Below are positions 7,626-16,567 of a DNA stretch of 45,564 nucleotides, one piece after another. Below the pieces are notes generated by a model that was not told the DNA's origin, searched no databases, and saw nothing but the letters and a program-made list of their open reading frames with translations. Position 1 is the first letter of the stretch. The number at the start of each line of letters is the position of its first letter. A program made the translations under genes and the position numbers. Where the stretch lies: assembly GCA_964486765.1 (NCBI GenBank), contig CAZAOA010000007.1:1-45564 (forward strand), in the 5' to 3' direction. Source of the DNA: CAZAOA01 sp964486765 (lineage in GTDB: Bacteria > Patescibacteriota > UBA1384 > XYA2-FULL-43-10).

Positions 7626-7661
7626 AGGTACAGACAAATCACGACAGTTCAATTAAATCCA

Positions 7662-7720
7662 TCGGCTCACATCTTTTTAACTGAGCCGATAGATCTTACA
7701 GCGTTATTAAGTCAGCGTGG
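7662..7720. repeat. Hairpin repeat, copy 2 (loop inverted)
   Basis: TCGGCTCA (7662-7669), loop CATCTTTTTAAC, TGAGCCGA (7682-7689), then TAGATCTTACAGCGTTAT and GTCAGCGTGG. The flanking tail is in the same orientation as copy 1, but the loop reads as the reverse complement of copy 1's loop with four changes in the middle. Confidence 0.7.
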
Positions 7721-7778
7721 TCAAATAGCTTCGGATCTGGTATAATCTAGTAAATTGTGAAGTAAATACAAGGAGAAT

Positions 7779-8561
7779 ATGAACCATTGGACAAAATTAA
7801 GCATTGATTTTGCAAATCAAAGAAATTATTTGGATGAACTGTTTAGGGTTTACCCATGTATTCCCGATAATTTAAGGGAAGTTGATGAGGAAAAATGGAT
7901 CAAGGTTGAACAAGCTTTTGAAAATAAAAATAATTCTGGACTATTGAAAGAATTATTATCCTTTGAGCTTTTCCCAATTAAAGACTCGTATGTTGCATAT
8001 TTAAAGAGAGATTCGGCATCCGTTGAAAGAAACCCTGAAACCGTAAATAGACTTTGCTCCAGGCTATACCAAATGGGTTTGAAGGTTATTGAAGAAAAAA
8101 GCACAGAGCCAAAAGAAACAAATAGACAAATAGGACCATTATTCCGTAGGTGGCTTGGAAAAGAAGAGCTCGGTCTGCCATTATTTGGGCATGACAAGTT
8201 TATTTCAACAAAAGAGAATGCAATATTGGATAGTGGAGATAATGGACTAATGCATTTTGCCAAAAATCATTTAGGATATGAGGGCACAAAGGGTATTGAT
8301 TTAGTTATAAGAATGCACGGAAAATATGTTGTTGGAGAAGCAAAGTTCCTTACCGATTTTGGAGGGCACCAAAACGCACAATTCGAAGATGCAAAAAAAC
8401 TACTACAAGACCAAACAGTACAGGCAATTAAGATAGGAGTATTAGACGGAGTGCTATATATTAAGAGTAAAAATAAGATGCACAAGTATCTCACAGACCA
8501 CACTGAAGAATATAATATAATGAGCAGCTTAATTTTAAAAGAATTTTTATATCAACTATGA
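7779..8561 (+). CDS. Type II restriction endonuclease, Tsp45I-like
   Basis: 260 residues, close in pattern to the Tsp45I family (family members cut at GTSAC): LSIDFANQRNYLDELFRVYP, FPIKDSYVAYLKRD, ETVNRLCSRLYQMGL, ETNRQIGPLFRRWL, GKYVVGEAKFLTDFGGHQN. The last block carries the PD-(D/E)XK core: D174, then E187-A-K189. Ribosome site AAGGAG lies 5 nt before the ATG. It overlaps the methyltransferase by 4 bp (ATGA), which couples their translation with the nuclease first. Specificity GTSAC is inferred from the family only. It protects the cell by cutting unmodified incoming DNA. Confidence 0.85.
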   Translation: MNHWTKLSIDFANQRNYLDELFRVYPCIPDNLREVDEEKWIKVEQAFENKNNSGLLKELLSFELFPIKDSYVAYLKRDSASVERNPETVNRLCSRLYQMGLKVIEEKSTEPKETNRQIGPLFRRWLGKEELGLPLFGHDKFISTKENAILDSGDNGLMHFAKNHLGYEGTKGIDLVIRMHGKYVVGEAKFLTDFGGHQNAQFEDAKKLLQDQTVQAIKIGVLDGVLYIKSKNKMHKYLTDHTEEYNIMSSLILKEFLYQL

Positions 8562-9661
8562 TTCTAGGATACAAAAACAAGAAAAAAGCTAGTGAAATTA
8601 TTAATAAGACTAAGTCTGCGATATTGTCAGATGAAATTGATACTGAAAATAACTTATTAATTAAAGGGGACAATATTAATATATTAAAGACACTACTAGA
8701 AAACGGATATAAAAACAAAATCGATTTAATATACATTGACCCCCCGTTTGCGACAAATAACACATTTCGCAAGGGCGATGATCGCTCAACAACAATTAGT
8801 AGTAGTTTAACTGATGAAGTTGCATACATTGACAACAAAACAGGAAAAGAATTTATTGAGTATATTAGAGAAAGAGTGCTACTCCTAAGAGAATTACTAA
8901 GCGATAAAGGATCGTTCTATCTACATATAGATTATAAAATCGGACACTATATTAAAATTGCACTAGACGAAATATTCGGAATAAAGAATTTTAGAAATGA
9001 CATTTCAAGAATCAAGTGTAACCCAAAAAATTTTAAAAGAAAGGGTTATGGGAATATCAAAGACATGGTTCTTTTTTATACCAAAACCGATACATTTATT
9101 TGGAATGAGCCCCTAGTGAAAAGAAAAGAAGGGGAAATCAGCAAACTTTTTAATAAAGTTGATAAGAGTGGCAGAAGATACACAACTAACCCGCTACATG
9201 CACCTGGTGAAACCAGAAATGGAGCGACTGGTCAAATATGGAAGGGAATGAAGCCACCCAAAGGGAGACATTGGCGTTATAACCCGAAGGTACTAGATAA
9301 ACTCGAAACAGAAGGATTAATTGAGTGGTCAAAAACGGGTGTCCCAAGAAAAATAATCTTTGCTGAAGATTTTAAACTTAAAAGAATGCAGGATATTTGG
9401 GAATTCAAAGACAGCCAAAAACCAAGTTACCCTACTCAGAAAAATTCAGAAATGCTAGAATTAATCATCAAAACATCTTCTAACGCTGATTCTGTTGTTA
9501 TGGATAGTTTTTGTGGATCTGGATCTACTCTGGTTGTATCTAACACGCTTGGTAGAAAATGGATAGGAATTGACAATTCCGAACAAGCAATTAAAGTAGT
9601 AAAAAAACAACTAGAAAATGAAGGACTGTTTTCAAGATATCAATTTTTAAATGCAAAATGA
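8558..9661 (+). CDS. DNA methyltransferase partner of the Tsp45I-like enzyme (beta class)
   Basis: 367 residues. Motif IV, DLIYIDPPF, sits near residue 60 and the S-adenosylmethionine motif, MDSFCGSGST, near residue 320; this order (catalytic motif first, binding motif last) defines the beta class of amino-methyltransferases. DPPF fits N6-adenine methylation, as expected for GTSAC. Between them lie the target-recognition blocks (NPLHAPGETRNGATGQIWKGM, PKGRHWRYNP). It starts inside the nuclease gene (ATGA at 8558) with no ribosome site of its own, so it depends on translational coupling. The frame is intact, so the pair looks functional. Confidence 0.88.
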   Translation: MILGYKNKKKASEIINKTKSAILSDEIDTENNLLIKGDNINILKTLLENGYKNKIDLIYIDPPFATNNTFRKGDDRSTTISSSLTDEVAYIDNKTGKEFIEYIRERVLLLRELLSDKGSFYLHIDYKIGHYIKIALDEIFGIKNFRNDISRIKCNPKNFKRKGYGNIKDMVLFYTKTDTFIWNEPLVKRKEGEISKLFNKVDKSGRRYTTNPLHAPGETRNGATGQIWKGMKPPKGRHWRYNPKVLDKLETEGLIEWSKTGVPRKIIFAEDFKLKRMQDIWEFKDSQKPSYPTQKNSEMLELIIKTSSNADSVVMDSFCGSGSTLVVSNTLGRKWIGIDNSEQAIKVVKKQLENEGLFSRYQFLNAK

Positions 9662-9713
9662 AAATCAATCATATATGGTAGAGCTTTGAAAGATATCAAG
9701 GATAAATAAGTAA

Positions 9714-9759
9714 CCGGCTCCCTCCAGAGGCGAGCGGGCAGTTAAATTTATGTGAGCCG
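9714..9759. repeat. Hairpin repeat, copy 3 (rearranged)
   Basis: CGGCTC (9715-9720) and GAGCCG (9754-9759) enclose a longer loop that contains CAGTTAAATTTATGT, the loop of copy 1 (6889), plus about 20 extra GC-rich bases. It follows the methyltransferase gene, so copies 2 and 3 bracket the restriction-modification pair. Confidence 0.5.
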
Positions 9760-9826
9760 TTGAAAAATGACAATTTTAATTCAAATTATTTACGTTGGGG
9801 AAACTATTATTTATTAGGATTATATT

Positions 9827-9982
9827 ATGAATAAAACACTGCTACTTATCATCTCAGCAATTTTCATTTTGATGTTTGTCTGGCTTCTATCTTTGGAGCT
9901 TAGAATTGACTCTGAGCAGGATACACATAGAAATTTAAGACTTTTCTTTGATAGGCTTGGGGTTGAAGATTTGAATTTATAA
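9827..9982 (+). CDS. Small single-span membrane protein (51 aa)
   Basis: MNKTLLLIISAIFILMFVWLLSLE... followed by a polar tail ending GVEDLNL. One clear membrane helix at residues 4-23, then about 28 charged residues. A weak ribosome site AGGAT lies 7 nt before the ATG. No family recognised. Its position between an intact and a decayed restriction-modification locus gives no functional clue. Confidence 0.5.
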   Translation: MNKTLLLIISAIFILMFVWLLSLELRIDSEQDTHRNLRLFFDRLGVEDLNL

Positions 9983-10144
9983 AGATGAACAAATACAGCG
10001 ACATGAACAACTTGAAAAAATACCACGCTTGCGATCAAGAAAACAACTCGTCGCCTAAGCGGAGAAAGAAGAAATTATCACAGCTAACAAAAAACTAATT
10101 GAAATAATGGAGCAAAAGTATAAGAAGATTATTTATGATATTTA
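9983..10144 (+). pseudogene. Remnant of a type I restriction-modification subunit (C-terminus)
   Basis: Reading on from the preceding stop in the same frame gives KDEQIQRHEQLEKIP..., an internal TAA, then AEKEEIITANKKLIEIMEQK and YKKIIYDI. This resembles the C-terminal coiled coil of HsdS/HsdM-type proteins (...EIE.EQ.L...N..LI..FE.KI...). There is no start codon and a stop interrupts it, so it is a decayed tail. The match is short and by eye. Confidence 0.4.
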
Positions 10145-10156
10145 ATTTTATAAGTT

Positions 10157-10375
10157 ATGATTAATAATATATTAAATCTCAATATTATTAGATTTAATGA
10201 AATAAATTTTATCCAGATCACCGATAAAGTTCTTGCCATTACAAAATCAAACGATTATTTAGAAAATTCCGAAATACAAACTAAAGTCGAAGAATACGAG
10301 CGTCAAATCGACCAAATGGTCTATAAACTTTATTGCCTCTCACCCAAAGAAGTGAAGATTGTTGGGGCAAAATGA
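10157..10375 (+). pseudogene. C-terminal remnant of a type IIG-like restriction-methylation enzyme
   Basis: A 72-residue frame containing DKVLAITKSNDYLEN, then KVEEYERQIDQMVYKLYCLS and KEVKIVGAK. This is the usual extreme C-terminus of Eco57I-type/type IIG restriction-methylase proteins (LVDKILAIT...E.QIDQMVYKLYGLT..EI.IV), which are normally over 900 residues. Here only the tail survives. Its TGA overlaps the ATG of the next gene (ATGA), so it probably still provides translational coupling for the operon downstream, of which it once may have been the methylase. It could also be a short functional gene; I consider that less likely. Confidence 0.6.
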
Positions 10376-11457
10376 GTCGTGGCCAGGCATTAGAAAAAAA
10401 TCTTGAAAAGCTAATCACTTCATTTTTTACTCCTTCTTATTGGCCATCAAGATCTGGTACTCAAAATGGCTTTGACGCTTTCGCAAGATTTAAAGTTGAA
10501 GACACAGAGTATGTATGGAAATTTGAGTGTAAAGATCTCAACGCTACCAAACATTTAAATGATTTTAATTTGGTAACTGACATAGAAGTCGGCGATTTTA
10601 GTGATAAAATCTTACAGACTATGGCACTGAGCGATCCTTGTTTTCCTCACATCTTTTGTTTGTTTATACCTCATAAATTTATAGGGAACAATAACACACT
10701 CAGAGATAATTTAAGTAGTTGGAACTATCAAAACAAATTCCCTTTTAAGATTTTAATTTGGGATTTTGAATTCCTTAAAGACATTTTGCCTTGTATTAAC
10801 CACCAATGTGTCGATGATATCTATCCTAATTCACCTAGTAAAAACAAGGAGAGGCATAATCAAGCGATAGAATACATTCGTCAAGAAATAGAAAGAGAGT
10901 CAGTTGATGGATATTTCTACAATCGGTCATATATAAAAGAGCGTCAATCAAAGAAGACTGTTCTTGAAAATAATTCTCTACAAATCATGATCAATTCAGA
11001 ATTTATTGAAGAAAGCCTAAAATTGATAATTAAATTCAGTGCAAGAGACTCGGAATTTGTATATGAAGAGGGGAAAATTATCAAAAATAGAATGAAACAT
11101 TTTCCTACTAGTAACGCAACGAGAGGTAATAAGTCAACACCTATTTTTGAAAAACAAAAGATAGTAACCTCTAATCCACAGGGAAATAAATCGGAAATGT
11201 TTGATTTATCAAAATACAACAGCGAGGTAGGTAAGAAAAAAGATGAGCTTGTAAAGTTATTTCGAGAAGAACAAAACCAATCGACGCTTTACCAAAAAAT
11301 AAAGGATTTTTGTGATAGCCATAAAGAAGGAGTTATATCGTTTATTTGCAATAAGAATATAGGAATAGCAGGTTTGCCATTAAAAGAAATGACATCTGCA
11401 GATTTTGGTTCAGATAGTGATATTCGTTTTTATTTTGAGTTTAAGGAAAATCGATGA
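10372..11457 (+). CDS. Putative restriction-endonuclease-like protein, first gene of a coupled operon
   Basis: 361 residues from the ATG at 10372, which overlaps the upstream TGA (ATGA); an in-frame ATG 39 bp earlier lies inside the upstream frame and is less likely. The N-terminus reads as a PD-(D/E)XK nuclease core: helix RGQALEKNLEKLIT, RSGTQNGFDAF (D35), then YVWKFECKDLN (E52, K54). The remaining 300 residues match nothing I know. It is followed by an ATGA overlap with a 1195-residue protein whose N-terminus carries a similar core. The nuclease call rests on motif order only. Confidence 0.55.
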   Translation: MSRGQALEKNLEKLITSFFTPSYWPSRSGTQNGFDAFARFKVEDTEYVWKFECKDLNATKHLNDFNLVTDIEVGDFSDKILQTMALSDPCFPHIFCLFIPHKFIGNNNTLRDNLSSWNYQNKFPFKILIWDFEFLKDILPCINHQCVDDIYPNSPSKNKERHNQAIEYIRQEIERESVDGYFYNRSYIKERQSKKTVLENNSLQIMINSEFIEESLKLIIKFSARDSEFVYEEGKIIKNRMKHFPTSNATRGNKSTPIFEKQKIVTSNPQGNKSEMFDLSKYNSEVGKKKDELVKLFREEQNQSTLYQKIKDFCDSHKEGVISFICNKNIGIAGLPLKEMTSADFGSDSDIRFYFEFKENR

Positions 11458-14400
11458 GCAACGGAGCAAACAATTTTAAAGGTATAAATTCTCAGGCATG
11501 GGCAGCAATGTCGCTTTTTTTGCAATTTCTGTCCAAACCGGATTTTAGCCATGTTATTTTTGAGGGCGATAAATTGGAAGATTTTTGTCTTGTTTTTAAC
11601 GATGGCAAGAAAATAATCTGCGAATCTAAGGATTATGCCACTAGTATAAATTACTCCGATCTAAGAGAAATTCTTGCGATAGTAGCCAAACATAATCAAG
11701 TTAATCCAATCGATGAAATTTTAATAACCTGCCCATCTGTAAACCCAGATGTAATAAGCGACATCGAACATTTAAAATATTTTAAGCATCAAATTGAAAC
11801 AAAGTTAAGAAGCAAAAAACATAAGTTTACCGAAGATGAAATAGCGCTATTACCACAAGTTCATTTCTGGCAAATTAATCAGACTGTCAGTCAAAAAACT
11901 GTCGAGGCATTGATAGCACATTTATTGGGGATATGGGTGCCGAGATATGTATTGAGCGAAATCGTTTGTAATTTCATGATTGTCGAAGTATATTTTGGCT
12001 CTCAAATAGGACAGGTTTTAACCAAGAAAGAATTCTTGGATAAGTTAACAGAGCGTAAGGAAATAGCCATCATTGATAGTTCCTATGAAGAAGAAAAGCA
12101 GGCGTTTGATAAACGACTAGAAGGGTTTGCAAAGCTAGTGAAAAAACCTCCAATTAATAAAGTTTTAACCAACATTCAGATTACGAGCTTATCGAGCCGT
12201 CCAAATGAATATTGCTTTTTAATCGATTGTTTAAAGGTCGAGGGAGTAAAACTCAATCTTAAAAACTGGGATTCATTCTGGAAATCAGTAGTGCAAAGTG
12301 CACATTCATTCAATGTTTTTGATATATTCGAAAACAATTTAAACGATATAGATAATGTTGAATATGCGATGACTTTTTGCTTGGACTTTCTTGATCACAA
12401 CTATAATTTAATGAGAGATGAGTTTATTAGCACAGATATAGCTAAGTTGTGTGGCAATGTTCTTGATTCGACTGACGATCATAATCAAAAAGTTTTTGAG
12501 ATTATCAAAAAACTCCTCAAGCCAAAACTGAAAGAATACTTCTATGCGTTTAATGCCAGGGACAGAAGATGGGAAATTGAACAAATTAGCGGTATATTTG
12601 AAAAACTATATTTCAAGAGCAATGAGAGTTTGAAGAAAGAAATCATTAAATTTGTTTTAGAATCTTTCAACTTATCGGAAGACGAAGGTTCATTCTGGGA
12701 CAGTATTTCACCGGAGGTGTTTAGGATTCTAAAAAGCTACTACGAACAAGATCCAGAAAAAGGAATCATAGAATTAACCAAAATCATTTCCAACCAATAC
12801 TCTAAAAGTTACGCAAAATATGGCAAAAAATTAGGATTTAAAGGATGGGAACATTCTGGAATGTCTATTAGCAATTTTGGCGGGAGTTTCACAATATGTG
12901 ATCGTCATTTTGTCCATCAGCTTTTATGGCCGATACTGAAAGACTATTATCAGAAACAGCCGAAAAAGGCATGGAGTTTTATTAAAAAAACTTGTATCTC
13001 AAGAAAAATAAGCGAAGTAACAGCCACGAGACCAGATTTCTTGAATAGAGCCGTGATGAGTATTCTCTTACAAGAGTATAGCCGCGGTCAGCACAAGGAT
13101 GAAGCCTATGATATATTATGTGACTTTATGGTAATGCGTCGAGGTATTCCATGGAAAAACGACCTGATCTTTCAGGGAATATCTAATAACAAACAAATTT
13201 CGGATAATGAAAAATGGAGGTTGGTTAATTTTAGCCTTGAAAAATTTAATAAATTGCCCGTGAATGTCTTTGTTGAACAGGTAGTCTCAAATTTGGCAGA
13301 AAAAGGACATCAGAAAGCAATTGATACCATCATCAAATGGTCCTCTAATCCCGATTATCTTAAACGCCAAACTATCGGTTCTTTTCACATTGCGGAGAAT
13401 ATCAAAAAATTGATTTCCAAAGAGGCAACTTATAACAGTGGTATAAATTCATTACTAAATTATATTCATCAAGATGGGTTTGCCAAGGTTGATAATTTTG
13501 ATGTTTATGACCTTGCTAAACTTTTAACCAAGATATTAGAAGATAAAACCGAAAAGGGTTTGTCAATCATTCAGGAAATCTATATTAAAGATACTCTTTC
13601 GCCAAATGACCAAACTCTCATTGTAAGCAGTATTGAAAAAATTGCTGGAGAAAAAAAGGAAGTCATATTAGAAATTTACGATAAGTTTATCAATCCAAAT
13701 TTCAAGAAACTCGGTGAGCACGGTATTGAGAATAAGTTTACTGTTCGTCATATTCGTGAACAATTTATCCATTATGTCGAGAAGTTGGCGAAAATTGGAG
13801 AGTTTGAAAAAGCAACATGGTTATTAAAAAAGTTTATTAACGACAGTGATCCACCAAGAGATGGCTCAAATTACCCAGATGATGAAAAAGGTACTTTTAA
13901 TCATCATAAAAAGCTTGAAGAAGGAAGTGACGAATTAATAATAACCACAGTAAGGGGTTGGTGTGGTCAAGCGCTATCAAGTTTGGCAGTTGCAGGAAAT
14001 CAATCAGGGATGCATGAAGTCATTCAAATTGCCAAAACTTTATCTCAAGATCCAAATCATTATGTGAGGTATGAAACCTGTATCTCACTTCGACATATAG
14101 TTGTTAATAGACGAACTTTTTTGCCCGGAGACAAGAAAGTCCCATTTCTTAACAGTGAAGATTCCAACGAGATTGAGAAAATAGTATTTGATATGCTCCA
14201 CGACAAAAGAAATCAAAAAATTAAAGTAATAATGAAACGTTTAGTCGACGTATTTGGTGGCATGAGAGGTATTAGTGAAAGCGAGGCGCTTGATTTATTA
14301 CAAACGGTGTTGAATACAAAAACGGATGAAGTTATTGTTGAAGCTGTTCCTTTATTTGTGTACTTTGCAGAATTTAGAGAAAAAGATTACAAGGATAAGG

Positions 14401-15041
14401 TCATCCAAACCATCTATGCTGAAAAATGGCCCGCGATAAAGAATTTCAAAGGAGTTAGGTTCAAAAAGTTATTAGATGACCTAATTGTGAGTGGTTCGCC
14501 TGAAGTTAAGACTCGTCTGGCCTGGCAATTTTGGCAATTACCAAAAGAACTAAAAGGGAATGAAGATTTTATCGGACTATCTCTAAAATATTTGGCAAAG
14601 TTGATCGCAACAGGGTATGAGCACGAAACGTTTAAACGCATTTACCATTTCATTGAGGAATGGCTAGAAAAATATCCTAAAGAATGCATCACATTATGGA
14701 AAAACTGCCTTACTCAAGAAGCACCAGCTATAAAAAGATTATCTGAAAGTAAGACTGATTTGGATCGGCATTACTGGTTTACCTATCACTACAACGGAAA
14801 GATTTTAGTAAAACTGCATGAAATTAAGGGAGATCGTGAGTTCCTGAAATATTTTGAATTACTTCTTGATTACCCGAAAGAAACATCTGTTGCTATAGAT
14901 ATCAACTTAGCTGTTGAAAAATTGAAATTAGTTACAACAAGTGCAAAAAAAGTTGAAATAATCTTTAATAAACTAATGGAACGTAATTCCAATTTTTATA
15001 ACGATAAACAAGACTGGCTAAAAAGTATCAAAAAACAATAA
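11454..15041 (+). CDS. Giant protein: nuclease-like N-terminus plus long alpha-helical repeat region
   Basis: 1195 residues. The first 90 look like a DUF4297/Cap4-type PD-(D/E)XK domain: a helix GINSQAWAAMSLFLQFL, then FEGDKLEDFCLVF (E42, D43) and KKIICESKDY (E57, K59). The rest is almost entirely helical, with HEAT/ARM-like stretches (for example VRGWCGQALSSLAVAGNQ, HYVRYETCISLRHIVVN, VIVEAVPLFVYFAEF) and no P-loop that I can find. Large nuclease-plus-repeat proteins of this shape occur among anti-phage systems, where the repeats may sense or scaffold. It starts within the preceding stop (ATGA) and ends 5 bp before the next gene. Function not established. Confidence 0.6.
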   Translation: MSNGANNFKGINSQAWAAMSLFLQFLSKPDFSHVIFEGDKLEDFCLVFNDGKKIICESKDYATSINYSDLREILAIVAKHNQVNPIDEILITCPSVNPDVISDIEHLKYFKHQIETKLRSKKHKFTEDEIALLPQVHFWQINQTVSQKTVEALIAHLLGIWVPRYVLSEIVCNFMIVEVYFGSQIGQVLTKKEFLDKLTERKEIAIIDSSYEEEKQAFDKRLEGFAKLVKKPPINKVLTNIQITSLSSRPNEYCFLIDCLKVEGVKLNLKNWDSFWKSVVQSAHSFNVFDIFENNLNDIDNVEYAMTFCLDFLDHNYNLMRDEFISTDIAKLCGNVLDSTDDHNQKVFEIIKKLLKPKLKEYFYAFNARDRRWEIEQISGIFEKLYFKSNESLKKEIIKFVLESFNLSEDEGSFWDSISPEVFRILKSYYEQDPEKGIIELTKIISNQYSKSYAKYGKKLGFKGWEHSGMSISNFGGSFTICDRHFVHQLLWPILKDYYQKQPKKAWSFIKKTCISRKISEVTATRPDFLNRAVMSILLQEYSRGQHKDEAYDILCDFMVMRRGIPWKNDLIFQGISNNKQISDNEKWRLVNFSLEKFNKLPVNVFVEQVVSNLAEKGHQKAIDTIIKWSSNPDYLKRQTIGSFHIAENIKKLISKEATYNSGINSLLNYIHQDGFAKVDNFDVYDLAKLLTKILEDKTEKGLSIIQEIYIKDTLSPNDQTLIVSSIEKIAGEKKEVILEIYDKFINPNFKKLGEHGIENKFTVRHIREQFIHYVEKLAKIGEFEKATWLLKKFINDSDPPRDGSNYPDDEKGTFNHHKKLEEGSDELIITTVRGWCGQALSSLAVAGNQSGMHEVIQIAKTLSQDPNHYVRYETCISLRHIVVNRRTFLPGDKKVPFLNSEDSNEIEKIVFDMLHDKRNQKIKVIMKRLVDVFGGMRGISESEALDLLQTVLNTKTDEVIVEAVPLFVYFAEFREKDYKDKVIQTIYAEKWPAIKNFKGVRFKKLLDDLIVSGSPEVKTRLAWQFWQLPKELKGNEDFIGLSLKYLAKLIATGYEHETFKRIYHFIEEWLEKYPKECITLWKNCLTQEAPAIKRLSESKTDLDRHYWFTYHYNGKILVKLHEIKGDREFLKYFELLLDYPKETSVAIDINLAVEKLKLVTTSAKKVEIIFNKLMERNSNFYNDKQDWLKSIKKQ

Positions 15042-15046
15042 GAATC

Positions 15047-16567
15047 ATGGGAAATTCTCAACAACTATCAAAATCAGACTTCATGCTCTATATGCGTCAT
15101 CCCGCATGGTTGTGGCTTAAAAAGCACGACAAGAGCAAACTACCACCCATAGACGACGATACTCAAGCCATATTTGATGCTGGTTTCCTTTTCGAATCAT
15201 ACACAGAAAAACTATTTCCAGATGCCTTAAAACTTGAGTATGATCGCTCTGACTATCAAGAGTATGTAAGGCTTACAAAAAGAACAAAAGAAGCCATAGA
15301 TTCAGGGGCTAGCACCATTGTTCAGGGAAGATTTGAAGCCGATCGAATTACCTGTATTAGTGATATTCTAGTTAAAACCGATGACAAGACTTTCGATCTA
15401 TATGAGATAAAGTCAAGCACAAGTGTAAAACCAGAGCACATATTCGATCTCGCCTTTCAAGCGACCGTAATTAAGGGGTCTGGTTATAAAGTGGGCAAAA
15501 TCTTTGTCGTGCATGTAAACAATCACTTTGTACGAAATGGTGAAGTAGACGCGAAGGATTTGACCACTATATCCGAAGTCACGGAGAGGGTGAACGACTT
15601 TCAGGATGAGACAAAGCAAAACATTGTTGAGGCTATAGCGGTTGTAGATAGTTCAAAGTCGCCAGACATTTCACCAGCTGACACAAAGTTGGGTGCATTT
15701 GCTGATTGGCTAGAAATTTATAAAACATTGGTGAATGTGGATAAATACAGTATTTACAATCTTTGTTCTCCAGGAGCAGATAAAATTGGCAAATTGGAAC
15801 AGATGGGGATAAAAGATATTGCAAATATCCCCGATGGCTTTAGCTTAAGCAAAAAACAAAAGTGCCAAGTTGAAGCCACGAAGAACGATGAGATCTTCAT
15901 AAACAAACCGAGAATCAAAATATTTCTAGATAATCTCAAGTACCCTCTTTATTTTCTTGACTATGAAACACTTTCAAGTGTTATTCCATATTTCGATGGT
16001 TTAAGTCCGTACAAACAACTTCCTTTTCAATACTCTTTGCATGTAATAGAAAAACCAAATAGTGAAGTAAAGCATTATGAATACTTGCACAGTGAAAATT
16101 CTAATCCAGTTAAACCTTTATCTGAAGCTCTTAAATCTCAAATAGGAGATGATGGCACAGTGTTTGTATGGTATGAGAGTTTTGAGAAAGGCTGTAATCG
16201 ACTTATGGGCAAGGTAGCTCCCGAATTTTCAGAATTCTACGAAAATCTCAACGAGAGAATAGTCGATCTGATGATTCCTTTTTCAACTTGCTCGTATGTC
16301 CACAAAGACTTTTTCGGCAGTGCTTCTATTAAAAAGGTGTTACCGGTGTTAATTCCTGAGCTGACATATGGCGATCTAGAAATTCAGGGAGGAAATTCTG
16401 CACAAAGATTGTGGATGGAAACTGTACTTGACGGCAAGTCGCCAGACAAAAAAGACAAGTTGCTTCAAGATCTAAAGAAATACTGCGAACTCGATACAAA
16501 TGCAATGGTTAAAATACACCAACATCTTGTTGAAACTGTTAAGGAAGATAGTGGAGCAAATAATTGA
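15047..16567 (+). CDS. DUF2779 protein: RecB/Cas4-like nuclease fused to a DnaQ-like domain
   Basis: 506 residues. N-terminal half: LSKSDFMLYMRHPAWLW, D106, and LYEIKSSTSVK (E120, K122), a RecB/Cas4-like PD-(D/E)XK core. Linker: a helix-hairpin-helix-like stretch (KLEQMGIKDIANIPDGF). C-terminal half: YFLDYETLSSVIP (D305, E307), KQLPFQYSLHV and a late CELDTNAMVKIH (D483), the acidic residues expected of a DEDD (DnaQ-like) exonuclease, as in DUF2779. Such proteins are frequent in bacterial and CPR accessory regions. It follows the giant gene by 5 bp and overlaps the next by 4 (TTGA), so the four genes are probably one transcript. Confidence 0.8.
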   Translation: MGNSQQLSKSDFMLYMRHPAWLWLKKHDKSKLPPIDDDTQAIFDAGFLFESYTEKLFPDALKLEYDRSDYQEYVRLTKRTKEAIDSGASTIVQGRFEADRITCISDILVKTDDKTFDLYEIKSSTSVKPEHIFDLAFQATVIKGSGYKVGKIFVVHVNNHFVRNGEVDAKDLTTISEVTERVNDFQDETKQNIVEAIAVVDSSKSPDISPADTKLGAFADWLEIYKTLVNVDKYSIYNLCSPGADKIGKLEQMGIKDIANIPDGFSLSKKQKCQVEATKNDEIFINKPRIKIFLDNLKYPLYFLDYETLSSVIPYFDGLSPYKQLPFQYSLHVIEKPNSEVKHYEYLHSENSNPVKPLSEALKSQIGDDGTVFVWYESFEKGCNRLMGKVAPEFSEFYENLNERIVDLMIPFSTCSYVHKDFFGSASIKKVLPVLIPELTYGDLEIQGGNSAQRLWMETVLDGKSPDKKDKLLQDLKKYCELDTNAMVKIHQHLVETVKEDSGANN

